64,000 nt of DNA from Tanytarsus gracilentus (taxonomy: Eukaryota; Arthropoda; Insecta; Diptera; Chironomidae): contig JAXRKN010000044.1 in assembly GCA_038502055.1 (NCBI GenBank), positions 4,932,001 through 4,996,000 on the forward strand, written 5' to 3'. This document shows, piece after piece, positions 1-13,898 of the stretch. The notes under the pieces were generated by a model. That model searched no databases. It worked only from the letters and a program-made list of their open reading frames with translations, and was not told where the DNA came from. The position numbers and the translations under genes are program-made. Each line of letters starts with the position of its first letter. The first letter of the stretch is position 1.

Positions 1-3000
1 CAGATTTTGTCACTCTCCGAAACACATAACAATAACAATATTTTTTTCGTATTCTCAGTGAGTTGATAACCGAGGTTGACGATGATAAACAATCTCGAAA
101 AAAAGTTACACATTTTCTGTTATCAGCTGGGTTATGAGTGTTAGATAGAGAGAGTGAGAGTGAGAGAGAGACAGGTACATGAAATAGTAAAGTTTTCCAA
201 GTAAACACAATATTCCAATTTGTTATTGTTCTTCGACTGATAACACGGGTGGTGCGTTGTGTAGAAGCAACCGATTTAATGATAACGCAAAACTCATCAG
301 ACATGTGCGTCGCCTTTTTCTCTCCAATTAAGTGCAGAGAGAGATTTTAATGAGTTCACGAGGTCGTAACGCGACATGAACCGGAAAAAAATCATAGATT
401 TTTTAAAAAATTAAAGAGATCACAAGCTTTTTAAAAAAATTAGCATTTTTTATTCCTCTATCGGAGAAATGCGTGCTCACGCGCGCCAGGATGATAATCA
501 GCCGGTAAAGTATTGTTCGAGACGCCACTCAGATTGCTGTCGACGTCGCGCTAATGATAAGACAATGAAAGTTACGAAAGAGAGACGATGAAAAAAATTA
601 TGGAGATTTGTAACTTTAAATTTTTTGCGGTTCCGCTTGATAACCGAAAAAAAAGTCGCATAAGTTCTTTTTGGGGAAGAATTTAATTCCACATTATGGC
701 CCATTTAAAGAAACTTTTCATCTTTCGCCGCAGCCCGAAGCCGTGCAATAGTGGCATGGAAAATAAATATTTTTGCGTCGTCTTTAAGATAAAAGTCATT
801 GAGGTAGGCGGTGGTGATTTACAATCCAAAACAAGCGCGTTACTGGAATTTGTGAGTGTCGGCGATACGACAAAATTTCTTTTGATGTTTCCATTGCTCT
901 TAGAGAGTCGATTGTAGCTTAAGTGAGCTTAGTCGTCGAGTCATGCGAGGTGTGAGAAATTTTTAAAAAAGCCAGGAACTTTTTTTGAATTTAAAAATTA
1001 TTAAATTAATTTTTTTCTTACTTTCCTGGAATTTCTGAAATGTCATTTTCACCACATAAAACAAACTTATTGACATAACGGTGGCATGACCATCGTCTCA
1101 ACTTACAAATTGTCAAATTTTCTTTCTCTTATTTTCATAAATAACAGCAATCGATCAAAATTGTCAAACGCTGTTGATTTAACTTTTTTATACGTTTTAT
1201 TTTCGCTTGCTTCGACTTCCTACAACCCCCTCGAAAAAAAAAATTATTTTACATATGTCATGTCAACATTTTTTTTACCCATGAGCTCTTGCACATCTTA
1301 AAATGTACAAAAATTGGAATTTTGTGTTGATTTATCAGAATGAATTTATGATGAATCGATTCACGCACACACAAATACGATTGATAATGATGGAAATCGC
1401 GTGGAGGCTTGTAATTTGATATCAAATTTCGTGCTAGAAAATAAATTGCCATCGTTAAAGGAAATATTGAATTTTGAGATGGTTTTAGGGGCGTAAATTG
1501 GTGAATTAATTTTTATGATTAATGAGAAAAATTAAATACGATGAAAAATAATTTCATACATTTTTATAAAAATTCTTAGTCATAAAAAATTCTCACATTA
1601 GACAAGCGTACAGAACAATTTCATATGCATGGCAAATCTCAGCCGGTAAGTCATGCACAATGTGTGTGTGTGTGCCATATTCTAAGAAGTAATTAACCAT
1701 CAAAAGAATGTTTCATCACGTAGAGTGCATTAACGGCTTCATTTATTAAGCGGAAAAAGTCTCTCCTTTCATGTGTGTTTTGCAACATTTTTAATTTTAC
1801 GAAAATTTTCACAGCGCGTTCTTTAAAGTCACGTATTATTATTACTTTTGAGGTTGGCATTCGGTTGTTGTTCATTTGCCAAATTACTAGAGTGAGAGAA
1901 AATTTAGATCGCAGACGAAATGTGATTCTCAAACGTATGAGATGAAATTTATGTCGTTCAAATTGATTTTTACGAGTCACACATAGACTCGAAGCTCAAG
2001 CAACTGTTTTTGCTGCCTTAATTAATTTATTTATACTCGCATATGTGCGAGGGAGATTTGAAGTCGCGACATTTTAGAGAAAGAACGCGAAATAACGAAC
2101 TGCAGTGAATTGTGTGTCGAAAGACAGCAAGTCTGGCGAGTATAATAACAGAAAATCCACCAGCGAATAATTTTTGTTATTTTTACACTCACTCGAGTTT
2201 TTTTGCGCGCGCCCGTATAGCATTTTATTATTTTATATTTTTTTTCGGTAAAGGCGGATTAATGACATCATCAACGTCGACGACTACACACATTTAAGGC
2301 AAGCCAGCAGCAGAATTGAAAGAATTGATTTTTCTTGCTTAATTTATTATGCAAATATTCTTTGATGAATTAATTGACTGATCGCTTGACATAATGTGTC
2401 GGTTGCAATTCTCAACTAAATTTCTTAAGCCAAAGAATGTTTGCGATAAAATACAAAAATTATTAAAATTTTCTGTCGAAATCTACGAGACACCTGAGAG
2501 CAAAAAAATTATCAAACATGTTCTCGATTATGTGGAGAGAAAAAATGCCTCATTTGTGTATTGAGCTATTAAAGGTGTGGTAGAATTGCTGTGTATAATT
2601 TTAATTTATTTCGCTCGCTTAAAAGTGCAAAAAATGTTTATTTTTTTCTCAGAAGCTAAATTGATCATGAATGGAATGCAGGCAGATATTTTAAAATTCA
2701 TTCATTAGATTTTTGAGAAATAATTTGATAAATATAAATTCTTTGTAGTTAACGTAATTTGAGAATTTAAATTTTTTAAGGTGTGAAAATAAAAATAAAA
2801 ATTGTCAGTCAAGTTTTGAAATATTTTTTAAAATTAGAACTTTAGTTTTTGAACCCATTTTAAGATCAAATCCTCTTTTTTAAACCATCACAAGATCCAT
2901 TATTCTTCTCCATTCGATCACCTGGCTAAAATTATTTATTCTACCCGAAATGTCAACATAACCTTAAAACTTCTCGGAACTACGCAAAAGCATAAAATAA

Positions 3001-6000
3001 AATCATCTCGTCTTAAACTCTTAAATGTCCAAATTTATGATCTCAACTTTCCACATCTACACACAATATTCAAATCATCATTAAACTCGCGGTACTCTAT
3101 TTACCTCACTCAAACAAAAGTCACGAACAAATGCTTCATTTTCATCTCGAGAGAGCAGAATTTGAAGATCGAAGACAAACAAATGTTTTTTGAAGAAATG
3201 TGTGCACGAAAAGAAGCAAAAATTGAATGGATTATTCAAATTTATTCAATCAAAATTCAACAGTATTTTTTCAACTGAACGTTTGCATAATTAATTTTAT
3301 GGTAAATAAGGCTTTATGTGACGCAAATTTTTCTTAAAACTAAAACTAACAATACCGAGTGAAATTCTGCTAAAAAACTCCGTTCGAGTAGCGTCTAGTC
3401 GTGACCTTTGATCAACAACAAAATGCAATTTTTCCATCGCACGTTATTTCGATTTGATAATGGAAGTAAAAAAAATTGCGCCGCATTTAAAAATGCATGC
3501 GATGATACCCGACAATTAAATGCAATTATAGATTAATATTCAATTCAATGTTCGCTGACTACTGATTTTGCCTCTTCGTTCTCGTTCGCCCTCGTGCCTC
3601 GTCAGTAATTTTATAAATTACCATCAATCAACAATCAATTGAGAGGTTTTTTTTCGCCAAAAATCGCGCGACTTCTCATACACTGTAAAAGTTTGTGTCT
3701 TGTGACCGCCAATTATCGAGTTATGACGATTATTTTTTCTTACAAAGTCTGGTTGAGAGCAATCTGGATTAAATTATGCGATGATTATGGGGTCGATGGA
3801 TATGGACTATTAATTTTTAAAGTGCAGTTTTTTAAAGAAAAATTAGGTTGATTTTATGATGAGAAAATATTTTTTGAACATTTTAACATCAATTTAAGCT
3901 TTTTGAAAATTTTCAAAAATATTTAAGTTTAATTTGAGCTTTTTAAATTTAGGCCATTTTTTTAAATGCAATTTTAGCTTTTTTAAATTCAATTTGAGCT
4001 TTTTGAAGTTCAATTAAAGATTTTGAAGCTTAATTAAAGCTTTTTGAATTTCAATTAAAGTTTTTTTATATTGGAATATATTTTTAAAAATATTCTGCTA
4101 TTGTTTTCAACTAATTCAACCTTTCGCCTTTAGCTGTCACTCAACAAGAAACATCATCAGTGATTTAATTGAATATTGAAGCTTCATGAGCAATTTATGA
4201 TAAGAGGAAAGTAAAAAAACTTAAAGTAATTGTAAATTTCTGGATATTTATTAAGTTTTTTTCCATAATAGCTTCATTCACAAAGTAGCGAGTACAAAAT
4301 GAATTTATAATAATTTTTCAACAGCTTCTAATTGTTAAATTGCCATCGGCGGGATGTTTTTAGTCAATATGCGACAGTCATCGTGAATAATAAATTGCCA
4401 TTTTTGTTTTCAAGCGTAAAACAAGCGACACTTTAATGAAAACTCTCTCGTGAGAGCGAATTGGATTTGTGTTGTGCCTTCGAAACCAGTTTACCTTTAC
4501 CTAAAAGCACAGCCACACGTTATATCAACAGCTTGCGATTTACAGCAGTAGCAACATGAGATTTTGAATGGAATTCCAAAGTTGTGCGCAAATCTCTTTG
4601 TTGCCATCACATGAGCCAAGCGACGTTATAATAAAATATTTTTTGTGTATTTATAAATCATGAAATTGTGGACAGATCTAATTCAATCTCAATTCGGGGG
4701 CGTTGAACAGAAATTGGAGAGAAAAATTTGCGAGATCAGCAATAAAAGAAAATATTTTTGTGTGTTTTTCTCGGATCGTGCGGAATTTCGAGAATTCTTT
4801 TTACGATCGTTGTTTCGATTAATATTGAAATTTTTGCGAGAAGGGTTGGAAGATTTACAAAAAATTTGAAATTTCAACGATTTATTTTTTAATCGAGTGA
4901 ATTAAATTTAAAAGTCTTTAATTAAAATAATCTTTCTTCGAATTTAAAATTTTTTAATTAAAGAAATTATTTTTCCTAGAATCATCGCAAATAAATTGAC
5001 TCTCAATCAAGCCTGCAAAGATGTAACACACTAAAAGCTTTTTTAATTAATAAATATTTTCCTCTCATCTTTAAATATAACATCATGCTGATCAAAAGCG
5101 TTTGTAGCACAGTTGACGTGATGTCATAACTCAAATGAACTCGTAACTCTTTCAGTGAATAAAAAAAAGTGTGATGAGTATTTGGGACGTTCTTTGAATA
5201 GCATTGTTGTTGTAATTTTTTCATTATTTTTTTTAAACACTTTTTTCTTCTATCATTATAATTTTTTTTAACTCAATCGATAATTTAAGCACAAAACTTT
5301 CTCCTAAAAATACTTTAGGCAATGAAAGATTTATAATTAATTAATTATAGCGATTTGAAATGTTCATCGCCTTACACGCTAGAACTTTGAAGAGCTTTTT
5401 TGTTCAACAAACTGACTTTTTAAAAAACACAAAAAAAGCTGAAGGTGTACATTTCTATTCTATTTGTTATTTACTCAGCAAACAATAATTCTCATCTCTC
5501 GAGAAATGATGAAGAGTTTTTATTTTATTTTGGAATAAATTTTCGACACTCATGCGAGTCTTTTACATTTTCCTCGGAGATTTTTCATCGCCGACAAATA
5601 TTTGGTCGAGAAAAATATTTAAGAGAATTTTTGACAGTCGCCCATCCATCAACAGATTCAAGAAATTCAAGAGCTGGCTTTTGTTTCGAGTATGAAAGAA
5701 TGTCACACGTTGGCTGAGCAAATAGATGGGAGGCATAAAAGAATTATCAGAAAACATATTGTTCCAACCCCGCTTTGAAGCAGTATAAAAATTCAAGCTT
5801 AAAGGTGGAGACGATATAAATTATTATATTGCACAATCTTATGACGACTTTTATGGGCAACTTTTCCGCCAAAAAACTAAACACACACGCTATAAAATCA
5901 CACTCGATAGTTTAAATAGAATTTACTTTTTTATTGTTTTTTTTTGCTCTTTTTTAAATCGCTCTCCATAAAATAATCAAATAGTAAAAAATATGATTTA

Positions 6001-7966
6001 AGGTGTTTCGAAAAAATATTTTTTTGACGCTATCAAAATTGTATTTTTTGAGTTTTTAATTTTTTTTAAAATATAATTCCCCTGCAATATTTTCAACTAA
6101 AAATTTTTCCACGAATTCTAAAATTGTTAGACTTTTGAGTTGATAAGAGAAATAATAATCAAAATGTGCGTGTTTTATATATTTTTTTAGACACATTTGA
6201 TGAATCGCTTGTTGTAACCATAAAATCAATCGAGGACAGATAAACATATCGTTTTAGACGCGGGTGATTGCCATTTTCGACAATGTTTCAAAAAGTTCAT
6301 TAAATACGATATTTTTTTTCTCGAATTTATTTGTTTATCGATTTTAATGTCTTTTCCTTCTTTATATTTATGTTCGACACCAGAAGCCATAAAAATGATC
6401 GTACACAGATCCAATTAGAGTGTGCGAGAAAAAGAGAGAGAGAAATAAGTCAAAAGGTATCGAAAATCAATGCGACGACAAACGAGAGAGAGAGAGACCT
6501 GCGTGAGTGAGTGGAGAGCCGCAGAAAGCCCAGAGGCACATTAACGAGGCGACAGAATAATTTTTCACAGAACTTTTTTTAACGGGCTAAAGCGCGAAGG
6601 AAGCGAGGAGAAATAAAGAAAAGCCAGCCAGACATTTATTCAAATTAGATTCTCTCTCTCTTTCTCCACTTTTTTGGTTTCTTCTTCTTCGCTTTCGAAC
6701 TTCACCATCATGGGGCAAAAGAAAATACGTGTTTTTAATTAATGTTACATTGGACTTTTGGCTTTGATTTGTTTTCTTTTAAAAGAACAGGAGAAGAATG
6801 TTTTTGGAAAAAATTTCAACGGTTTGGAAATATTTGAATGAGTATTAATTGATTTTGATAGTGTGAACTTTAATTCGAATTTTATAAATACTTTTTTACT
6901 AAATTTATTTCTCATTTAAATGTAAAACTATTCGAGAAGACTTTGACCAGTCTTTTCTTGATAAAAGAATTTTTAACAGATTAAGAATGAATACAAATTA
7001 AATGAAACTTGACACTTTCCCCGAAACAAAAAAAAATATTCTTCTAAGACAATTTTTATGGAGATTTTTTTTTCGAGCTGAGAAGCAAAGTTGAAAGAGG
7101 AAAGCACGAAATTAAAATAAATGCAACGGAAAAACATTAAAAGAATCCGGCGCGGAGAATTATCGTGAATGTTTAATTAAATTAAATGGCGATTTGAGAG
7201 AAGATTCTAATAAATAAATTTCTCATTTCGTGCAGGTACACATTTTTCTATTAAAACCTTTTTTTATGTGTCGATGCTGGCCTGCATTGTTGCCACATTT
7301 CATATTTTTTCCTCTTTTCTTCTTATTCTCTGTCTTATATTTTTTTCTGACTTTAGTCTGCCCGTACACACATTTAACAAACAGCACACACATTTTATCA
7401 CATTGCAGATCTAGTTATGAGCATTTCTTACATTTCGCTGCTCTCTCTCTCTCACTCACAAATATGGAATATAACGAACCAATTTTTATTTCTTTCATTC
7501 TTATAATTCCGCGCGATACTCTTGCGCCCAAAAACAGAGAAGAGAGATCATATCAATGTGCAATGAGGTTGAGTCGAAAAAAATATATAAAGTAAAGTAT
7601 AAAGGATCGTACACACAAAAATCATAATGTGTTGTTGCGGAATAAAGGTTGGCGAGTTGAGAAGGAGAGGAAGAGAAAAGTAAAAATATAGCAGTGGAGC
7701 ATGGGTGTGATGGACATCCGGAAATAAATCTTAATTGCAATTCTATAATCAAAACTGAAACTCGTTCAAATTTAATTTTAGTTTAAATTTTTTTTAATCT
7801 TAACAGTTTCAGTCTCCACCGTCCATAAAAAAATAAATATATTTTTCTTTTTCTCAATTCTTTTTAATAAAATAAATAAATTTTGTTCCTTCTTTCCTCT
7901 TACTTCTTTTCTTAACTTTTTTTTGCTTCGATCTTCCGAGTTTAAAAAATAAAAACAAAAAATTTA
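1..7966. other. Gene-poor AT-rich stretch, probably intron
   Basis: No recognisable coding sequence was found on either strand. The stretch is AT-rich with GAGA/CTCT tracts (about 145-175, 6425-6510, 6650-6665) and oligo-A/T runs. Open frames here are low-complexity or lack any family resemblance. If the exon at 7975-8137 is real, this block is the following intron of a minus-strand gene that leaves the window at its left edge; no later exon of that gene could be identified. A plus-strand donor-like site (ATG GCA AAT CTC AGC CG followed by GTAAGT) ends at about 1642, but nothing else supports an exon there. Confidence 0.5.
3890..4072. repeat. Degenerate short tandem repeat, ~28-30 bp unit
   Basis: A motif resembling TTCAATTAAAGCTTTTTGAA recurs about seven times in under 200 bp with variable spacing and A/T drift. 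It is visible by eye as repeated 'caattt.agctttttgaa' blocks. It has no coding content and is probably a local slippage or duplication product. Confidence 0.6.
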
Positions 7967-7974
7967 TTATTTAC

Positions 7975-8137
7975 CATGTGCCTTCTTCTTTCTATTTTTC
8001 GGCGCCATGTCTTGCCCTTTAGTTTTCCTCCTAACTCTTTGCATTTCAGCACTGCTTAGCTCAGTGCCAGGCTCAATGTTACGATTTCGCTTGTTTTTCG
8101 CCTTTTTCGGCGGCTGCTGTTGTTGCAGTTGATCCAT
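7975..8137 (-). CDS. Lysine-rich first coding exon of an unidentified gene (partial)
   Basis: Reading the minus strand from an ATG at 8137 gives about 54 residues starting MDQLQQQQPPKKAKNKRNRN and ending KNRKKKAHG. They are glutamine-rich at the start, then strongly basic with several nuclear-localisation-like Lys/Arg clusters. Codon use is more GC-rich than the flanks. The frame meets a TAA at 7967-7969, but a good splice donor (CAT G, then GTAAATAAT) begins at 7974, so I read it as an exon of phase 1 with the rest of the protein further left. A plausible 3' splice site upstream (TTTATTTTCATAG, exon from 8430) would make 8138-8430 5' UTR. I do not recognise the family; a complete 56-residue basic microprotein is the alternative. 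Confidence 0.45.
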
Positions 8138-11100
8138 TTTTTTTCTCGTATATTTATGTTCTTCTTATTTCTTTTATATTCCACTGACACACTGAATTTC
8201 AAATGTTTCTCATATCTGCTCAATCGAGGAGATGTTCGATAAATTTAGAAAATCACGTCACTATATATGTGTTTTTATTAAAGACACGCAAAAATGATTA
8301 TGAGCACTCGTGTGTGCGTGACGCTGAAGCAGCAACAACAAAATAATAATTAATTGAATTTGATTGTCAAGTTATCGCGCACTGTTTTTGGTATTTCCTC
8401 TCGTAACAGGGTGAGGATCATCAATACTGTCTATGAAAATAAATTTCTAGCAGACAGCGGGCACATAGATTGTGTAGTACATCAATGAACACATAACACA
8501 GCGAAGAAGAGAAAAAAATCTAAATTTATCTTTCCACAGACATCTATCTTAAATATATATTTTTCTTTTTTTTCTCTAAAAAAATCCTCAGAGCACTCGA
8601 GACATTCAGATTTTTCTTTTATTTTTGTTACAGTCGCTCGCCGATAAGAGTGAATTTTTTGGCACTTCAACTGATCATTAAAATTTCGAATGTCCTTTAA
8701 ATTAACGCCACAGTTGCGACGTAATAACGCAGTTTTTAATATTTATTTTTTTGTCTTTCGAAATAACTTTTTCACACTTCTAAAATGATAATTTATGATT
8801 TTCCTATAGAATATGTTTCACTCTCAACATGTATGTATGAGAAAGAGAATATTTTTGAGTTTAAAAAATCGACGGTAAAAATTTATTTCACGTCTGTAGG
8901 CACGAGTCACTCTCATAAGACTGAAGTGAGTGAGCGGAGAAGATCATGAGAGGGAGAGAGAAAAAATACAACACAGTCGTAAATTATTTCATTTTATATT
9001 CGACTTCCACCAACACATTATCCTCTCTCACTCTCACGGATAAGTGTGGGTTCTCTCTCTATCTGCTCACGTTTTATAAAATCTGATTTCTTTCATCTTC
9101 AGAAAATATTCTTAATTTTTTTTTGTTAAAGGAACCTCGAAATGTTCTCTCGCCGTGCATAGAAAAATAAATGTGATCATATGTGGCGAGAATTATGTGC
9201 GTGTGTGTAAAAAGATTTAAGACTTCACTTCATAAGATTTATGTACGCATGAATATTTTTGTTTGCAAGAGAGAGAAAAGAAGAATTTCTTATTGATGAT
9301 GTGGTTAAACATGTAAAAACAATTAATGATTACCATTTTGAGATGAGTTGAGGTGGTGAAAAAAGAATTTTGTGAAAATTTTGGAAATTTAAAAAAATTC
9401 GAGGTGATTTAATTTTGAATTAGCGTTCAGGATTCGAATCAACTTTTTATAATTTATTGAATTTTTTTTTAAGTTTTTAATTAATTTTGAGCTTTAATCG
9501 CGATTGAATACTTTTTACGTTGCCATTTAAAAAAAATAGATAAATTTAAAAAAAATGTCAGACAAGAGGTGACAAGAATTTCTTTTTAATTTATATTTAG
9601 GATTCGAACCTCAGTTTTATGAAATTTTTCGTTTCTTAATTTTTAAATTTTTTAGATTAAAATAGCAATTTAAAGAATTTAATGAAAGTTTTATATGAAT
9701 TTAATTCGCTATCAATTTTTCTCCCAAAAATGAATTCACAAATCAGAAAATTTGTTTACAATAGAAATTTTTTTTTCTGGTTACGTCAAGAAATCATTTT
9801 TCATTAGAGTGTAGGAGTGCGATAGAGGAGATCATGTGGTGATGATGCATTCTCATAACATTTTTATTTTTCTCGCTTCGATCTCGCACTGTGATCTGGC
9901 AAATCAAATTTTACAGTTTCGATTTCATGTGTTGAAGAAGAATTTTTTTTTGCGGTTCTATTCGAAGAACACGTGTGTGTTAAAATCGCGCATAGATCTT
10001 GATTGGTTTCCTAGGAAAAGGTAATTAAAAATTTAAATTTGCTCTGCGCGGCCTTTCGAAGGCTGCCTCATTACCATATTCGATGATTCGCTGCTACGTT
10101 CCATATGCATAACGGTGAGTAATTAAAGTGGAAAGGAGGTGCTAATGAAATGATTTCTCAATCACTCACACCCCGCGGGATTGGAAATTCAAGAATCTAA
10201 ATATGTGTTAGAATTTTACGGGATTCCAGAGCGACGACGCATTTTTTCGAATGATTGACAGGAGAGGAAAAAAATTTAAAATATTCAAGTTCTGCAGACT
10301 CAAATGCATTTGTAAAGACGAGAAAAGAAAAACAAAATACTGAAAATATCAAGAAGGAAAAAAGCGATGCTTGCAACAGGCAGTCGCAGTTGCAATAATT
10401 CACGCTTTTTTCTTCTCTTTCGTTCTCTCTTCCATATATATGTGCCTTTTGGGTCGGTTCGCTTCGTTGCCGATGTCTCATCTCATTCTATGCGAGAAAG
10501 TAAACGGCAGAACTTTTAAACGCTACGCTTCATCATCACCAAATGTATCCTAGCCATTGTCGATTTCTCTTCTTTTTTCTGTCTCTCTTTTCAAGATTTT
10601 TTCAGAAAGATTCTTATGAACAAAAAAAAATCCCTTTTTCGTTTATGTAGAATGTGTATGTGGGGAGTGGACAAAATAATTGGGAATTTTTAATTTAGAA
10701 ATTTTTAAAAAATTTCCTGGATTTTTAAATTAGACACATGAAAAAAATCTTGGAATATTTTCTAAGAGCTTCAATTATTTGGTTACCAAAGATTTTTTGA
10801 CCATTCCCCATATCCATTCTTGATCTGACCATCAACCAAAGCACAACAGCAGTTTACGATGCAAGCGAGAGAGAAAACACATGCAACATCGCATGAAAAG
10901 AAGAAAAAGGGCACAAAAGAAAAATGCACAAAAAAGAACTTCAAGAAGAATTTTAAAGTGTGAAAATCGATGCAAAAATATAAATTAAATGTGAAAAGAA
11001 ATGAGAGAGAGAGGGGGGCAGAGATGAAAGGAATAAAAGCCGCAAACTGTGAAGCTCGAAAAAGGCTCAGTCGTTGAATTTTGTGGATGATCTTTATATT

Positions 11101-13858
11101 GAGCATGAAAAGCTGGTGTCGAAACATCTGAATCGTGCACTTCACTCTCTCTGCCTCTTTAATATGCCATTTTTCTTCTCACTTAATACCGCGAAACATC
11201 TTTTGATCCTCGCGACGTCGCTCGTTCTTTATAAATGCGATGCTCGCTCTCGACCATCATTAAAGTGTGTGTGCTAAGACCTCTTTCATTATATTATTAT
11301 TAAATTGGTGTTTGATATGCATATGAGAGGAAATTTAATTATGAAAAGAACTTATAATTAAGGAGGGAGAGCTCACAAGCCATACGCATTATGCAAATAT
11401 CAAAGGAGGATTATTGAAAATGGAAGCTCTGGCGGAAGGTTGAAAGAAAGCAATTTAATGAATAATTTTGGATCCAGGATTTCTTTAAATTTAATCAAAT
11501 ATTCATTAAATCATCATTTAAAAATAGACCAAAATATAAAATAAATCAAAGAATTCACATTTTATCAAATTAACCCACAAAATCACGCCCATGTTGATTT
11601 TACATAAAACTTTTATGAACTCCAAACATTAATAAAATAAAGTTTTACAATTTAATCTTTTGTGACTAATTCCCGCATGCATTCACATAAATTTTACTCC
11701 AGCAAGACTCAAATTTCTCTCCATACTACGCACACAAGACATTGCACACCTTTTTTGATACCCAAAAGAATTTAAATGTAATTTTTCAGATTCGGAGGAT
11801 TATTCCTAAATTTATTTATTATTTCTTCGATTTTAATCCGATGAACGCACGCATGGTTTTGGTTTGAGTATAGAGAAAAGAAAACAGTTGTTATTGTTGA
11901 TCGCGATAAAGTCTTTATGATGAATGCATAAAAAAGGGCAATTTGTAGGCAGAAGCATAATCGTTTGAATGCCGCAGCGAGTAAATCTTACAAATTGTGT
12001 TGCATGTAACAACTTAAAGAAGATGAAAATCAATTAAATTTCTCTTTCGTGAAGTCGCGCTTAAAGACAGCAGACATGCGAGTGAGAAAGAGGAAAATTC
12101 TATTTACAAAACAATTAATTTTATTCACGCGTTCGGGAGATTAAGATTTTCCAAGCGACTCAAAATGTGATTAATTTTTTTTGAGTCTCTCGCTAACAAA
12201 CTTTTTTGTTTATTTCAAAAACACGCTGGAAAAGTGTGAAAATTTATCACACAAATGAACCTGTGGACAAGGACCGTTTTAGTTATTTATTCGTTCACCG
12301 GTGACAGCCGCGAGCGAGAGATGAAGATCGTTTGCGGAACAGAAAAACACAAAAGCACCAATGCGCACATTTTCGCGGTTTTATATGAGTGTGGGCTGAT
12401 GATGGCAAATCGTTACATGGCGTGTGTGAATGTCGTTCTCTCACTCACTCATCCTCTGTGTGTTTCTCATTTGACGGATATATGGGATATATGATGATTT
12501 TTATCATAAATATTTCGCGATGTTCATTCTGTCCGAGTCGTTTAAAATTGAGGTTTCTTGGTTACAACGCAATCGAAATTTGAGATATTTACGTTTAGTT
12601 TTTTATGGCTTGGACAAAATTTTTGGAATTTAAACACTAATAAAAAATTCTAAAATTTTAACGGTTATTTTTGTATTTTTATCAAACGCCTAAAATGTGT
12701 TTAGAAACGATTAAATTTTTCCGTAACAGTTTGTAATTTAAAAGTCTCAAAGTTAAATTTCTATTTTTCACTAACGAATTTTATCCTTTTTTAAAATTTT
12801 ATCACCCTCAAAAACCTTTCACGTGCATCAAACAGAATATTGAGTGATAGATCTAAATGTTCATGATACACAACATTTTATTTAAATTCATTCACGAGAA
12901 CATCTGAACAAACTAGTTCGAGTATTTTGTGCTAAAGATAAATACACCAAAAAGAAAAATATTGAAAACAGACATTTAGAAGAAGAAAAATATATCTCGA
13001 TTTCGAGTCACTTCCGTGTAGATTTCTCAACTGTGCATGTGAATGATTTCACGATGTGTTCATCTCTGTATGATTCACGCATGATTGACACGCAGCAGGA
13101 TGTTCGATTTCACCCGAAAAAAAGAAAGAAAGCTCGTAATTGAAACTTCGATTTTTGCTACTAATTACGTTCAGCATCTCATAAGCGTCTTGTTTATACT
13201 GTGCAGACGCTCAACGATGATAATTTCGCAATTAAAATCACCAATAAGTATGTTAATTGCCTAATTTGCAATCTTATCGTTATTATTTTTATTAAACGAG
13301 ACGAAGCCATGCTGCGCACGACGATCATCAATGGACTCTTTTTCTTTCTCGGTCGTGCGAATTCATTCAACATCAAAGTCATACATGTATGGCACGGAAA
13401 AGTGATGATGAGATAACGAAAAACTTTTTAAAAATATCTTTGGTATGCAAATTTGTCACAACCAGCGTGTGGAGCAAGAAAAAGTTTACAGGAAATGTCA
13501 TTTATCACATCTTACGATTATTGCATAGGCATTTAATCAGTCGCAAAAGCATGTTTCAGACTTCTTCTTTTTTTCTCAGCAAAATATCAAAACCATATTT
13601 GACGTTTTATTACCATGCCTTGCCTCCTTTCCATTTTTTTCTGCTCTTTACAACGAAGTCAGCATGAGATTTCTACTCTGTGTCATAAAAAAATGTGCAT
13701 CTTTAAAAAAGGAAACAAAGCACAGTTTTTTTTATGGATTTGGGATCTTTTCATAATCTTTCTGTGTGCCTTTTTTGAGAGAGATCTGTGAACATATGTG
13801 GAAGATCCATTTGATATTCGTGATGCAATGATGGTTGTATTAAAATCTCACGGACACT

Positions 13859-13898
13859 GTCTTACCTGAAAAAATATGAAAAAGAAGAAAAATTAGAT
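13859..13898 (-). other. Candidate recursive-splicing (ratchet) site
   Basis: On the minus strand a branch-like CTAAT and a long pyrimidine tract run into TTTTTTCAG, directly followed by GTAAGACAG. The AG/GT junction lies between 13866 and 13865. This juxtaposition of a strong 3' splice site with a strong 5' splice site is the known hallmark of ratchet points in long dipteran introns. All three frames after the AG hit stops within eight codons, so an ordinary coding exon is unlikely. A short 3' terminal exon is the alternative. Confidence 0.4.

Noticed and set aside
1693..1980. 95-residue minus-strand frame with the stretch ERRDFFRLINEAVNALYVM
   Set aside because: Slightly protein-like, but it begins at GTG, lacks a 3' splice site, and matches no family I recognise.
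7230..7595. 121-residue plus-strand hydrophobic frame
   Set aside because: T- and C-rich low-complexity DNA gives Phe/Leu/Ser runs. No initiation context, no second supporting feature.
10783..11145. 120-residue minus-strand frame rich in Phe, Ser and Cys
   Set aside because: It is the complement of a purine-rich low-complexity tract (AAGAAAAAG, GAGAGAG). No domain, splice context or family resemblance.
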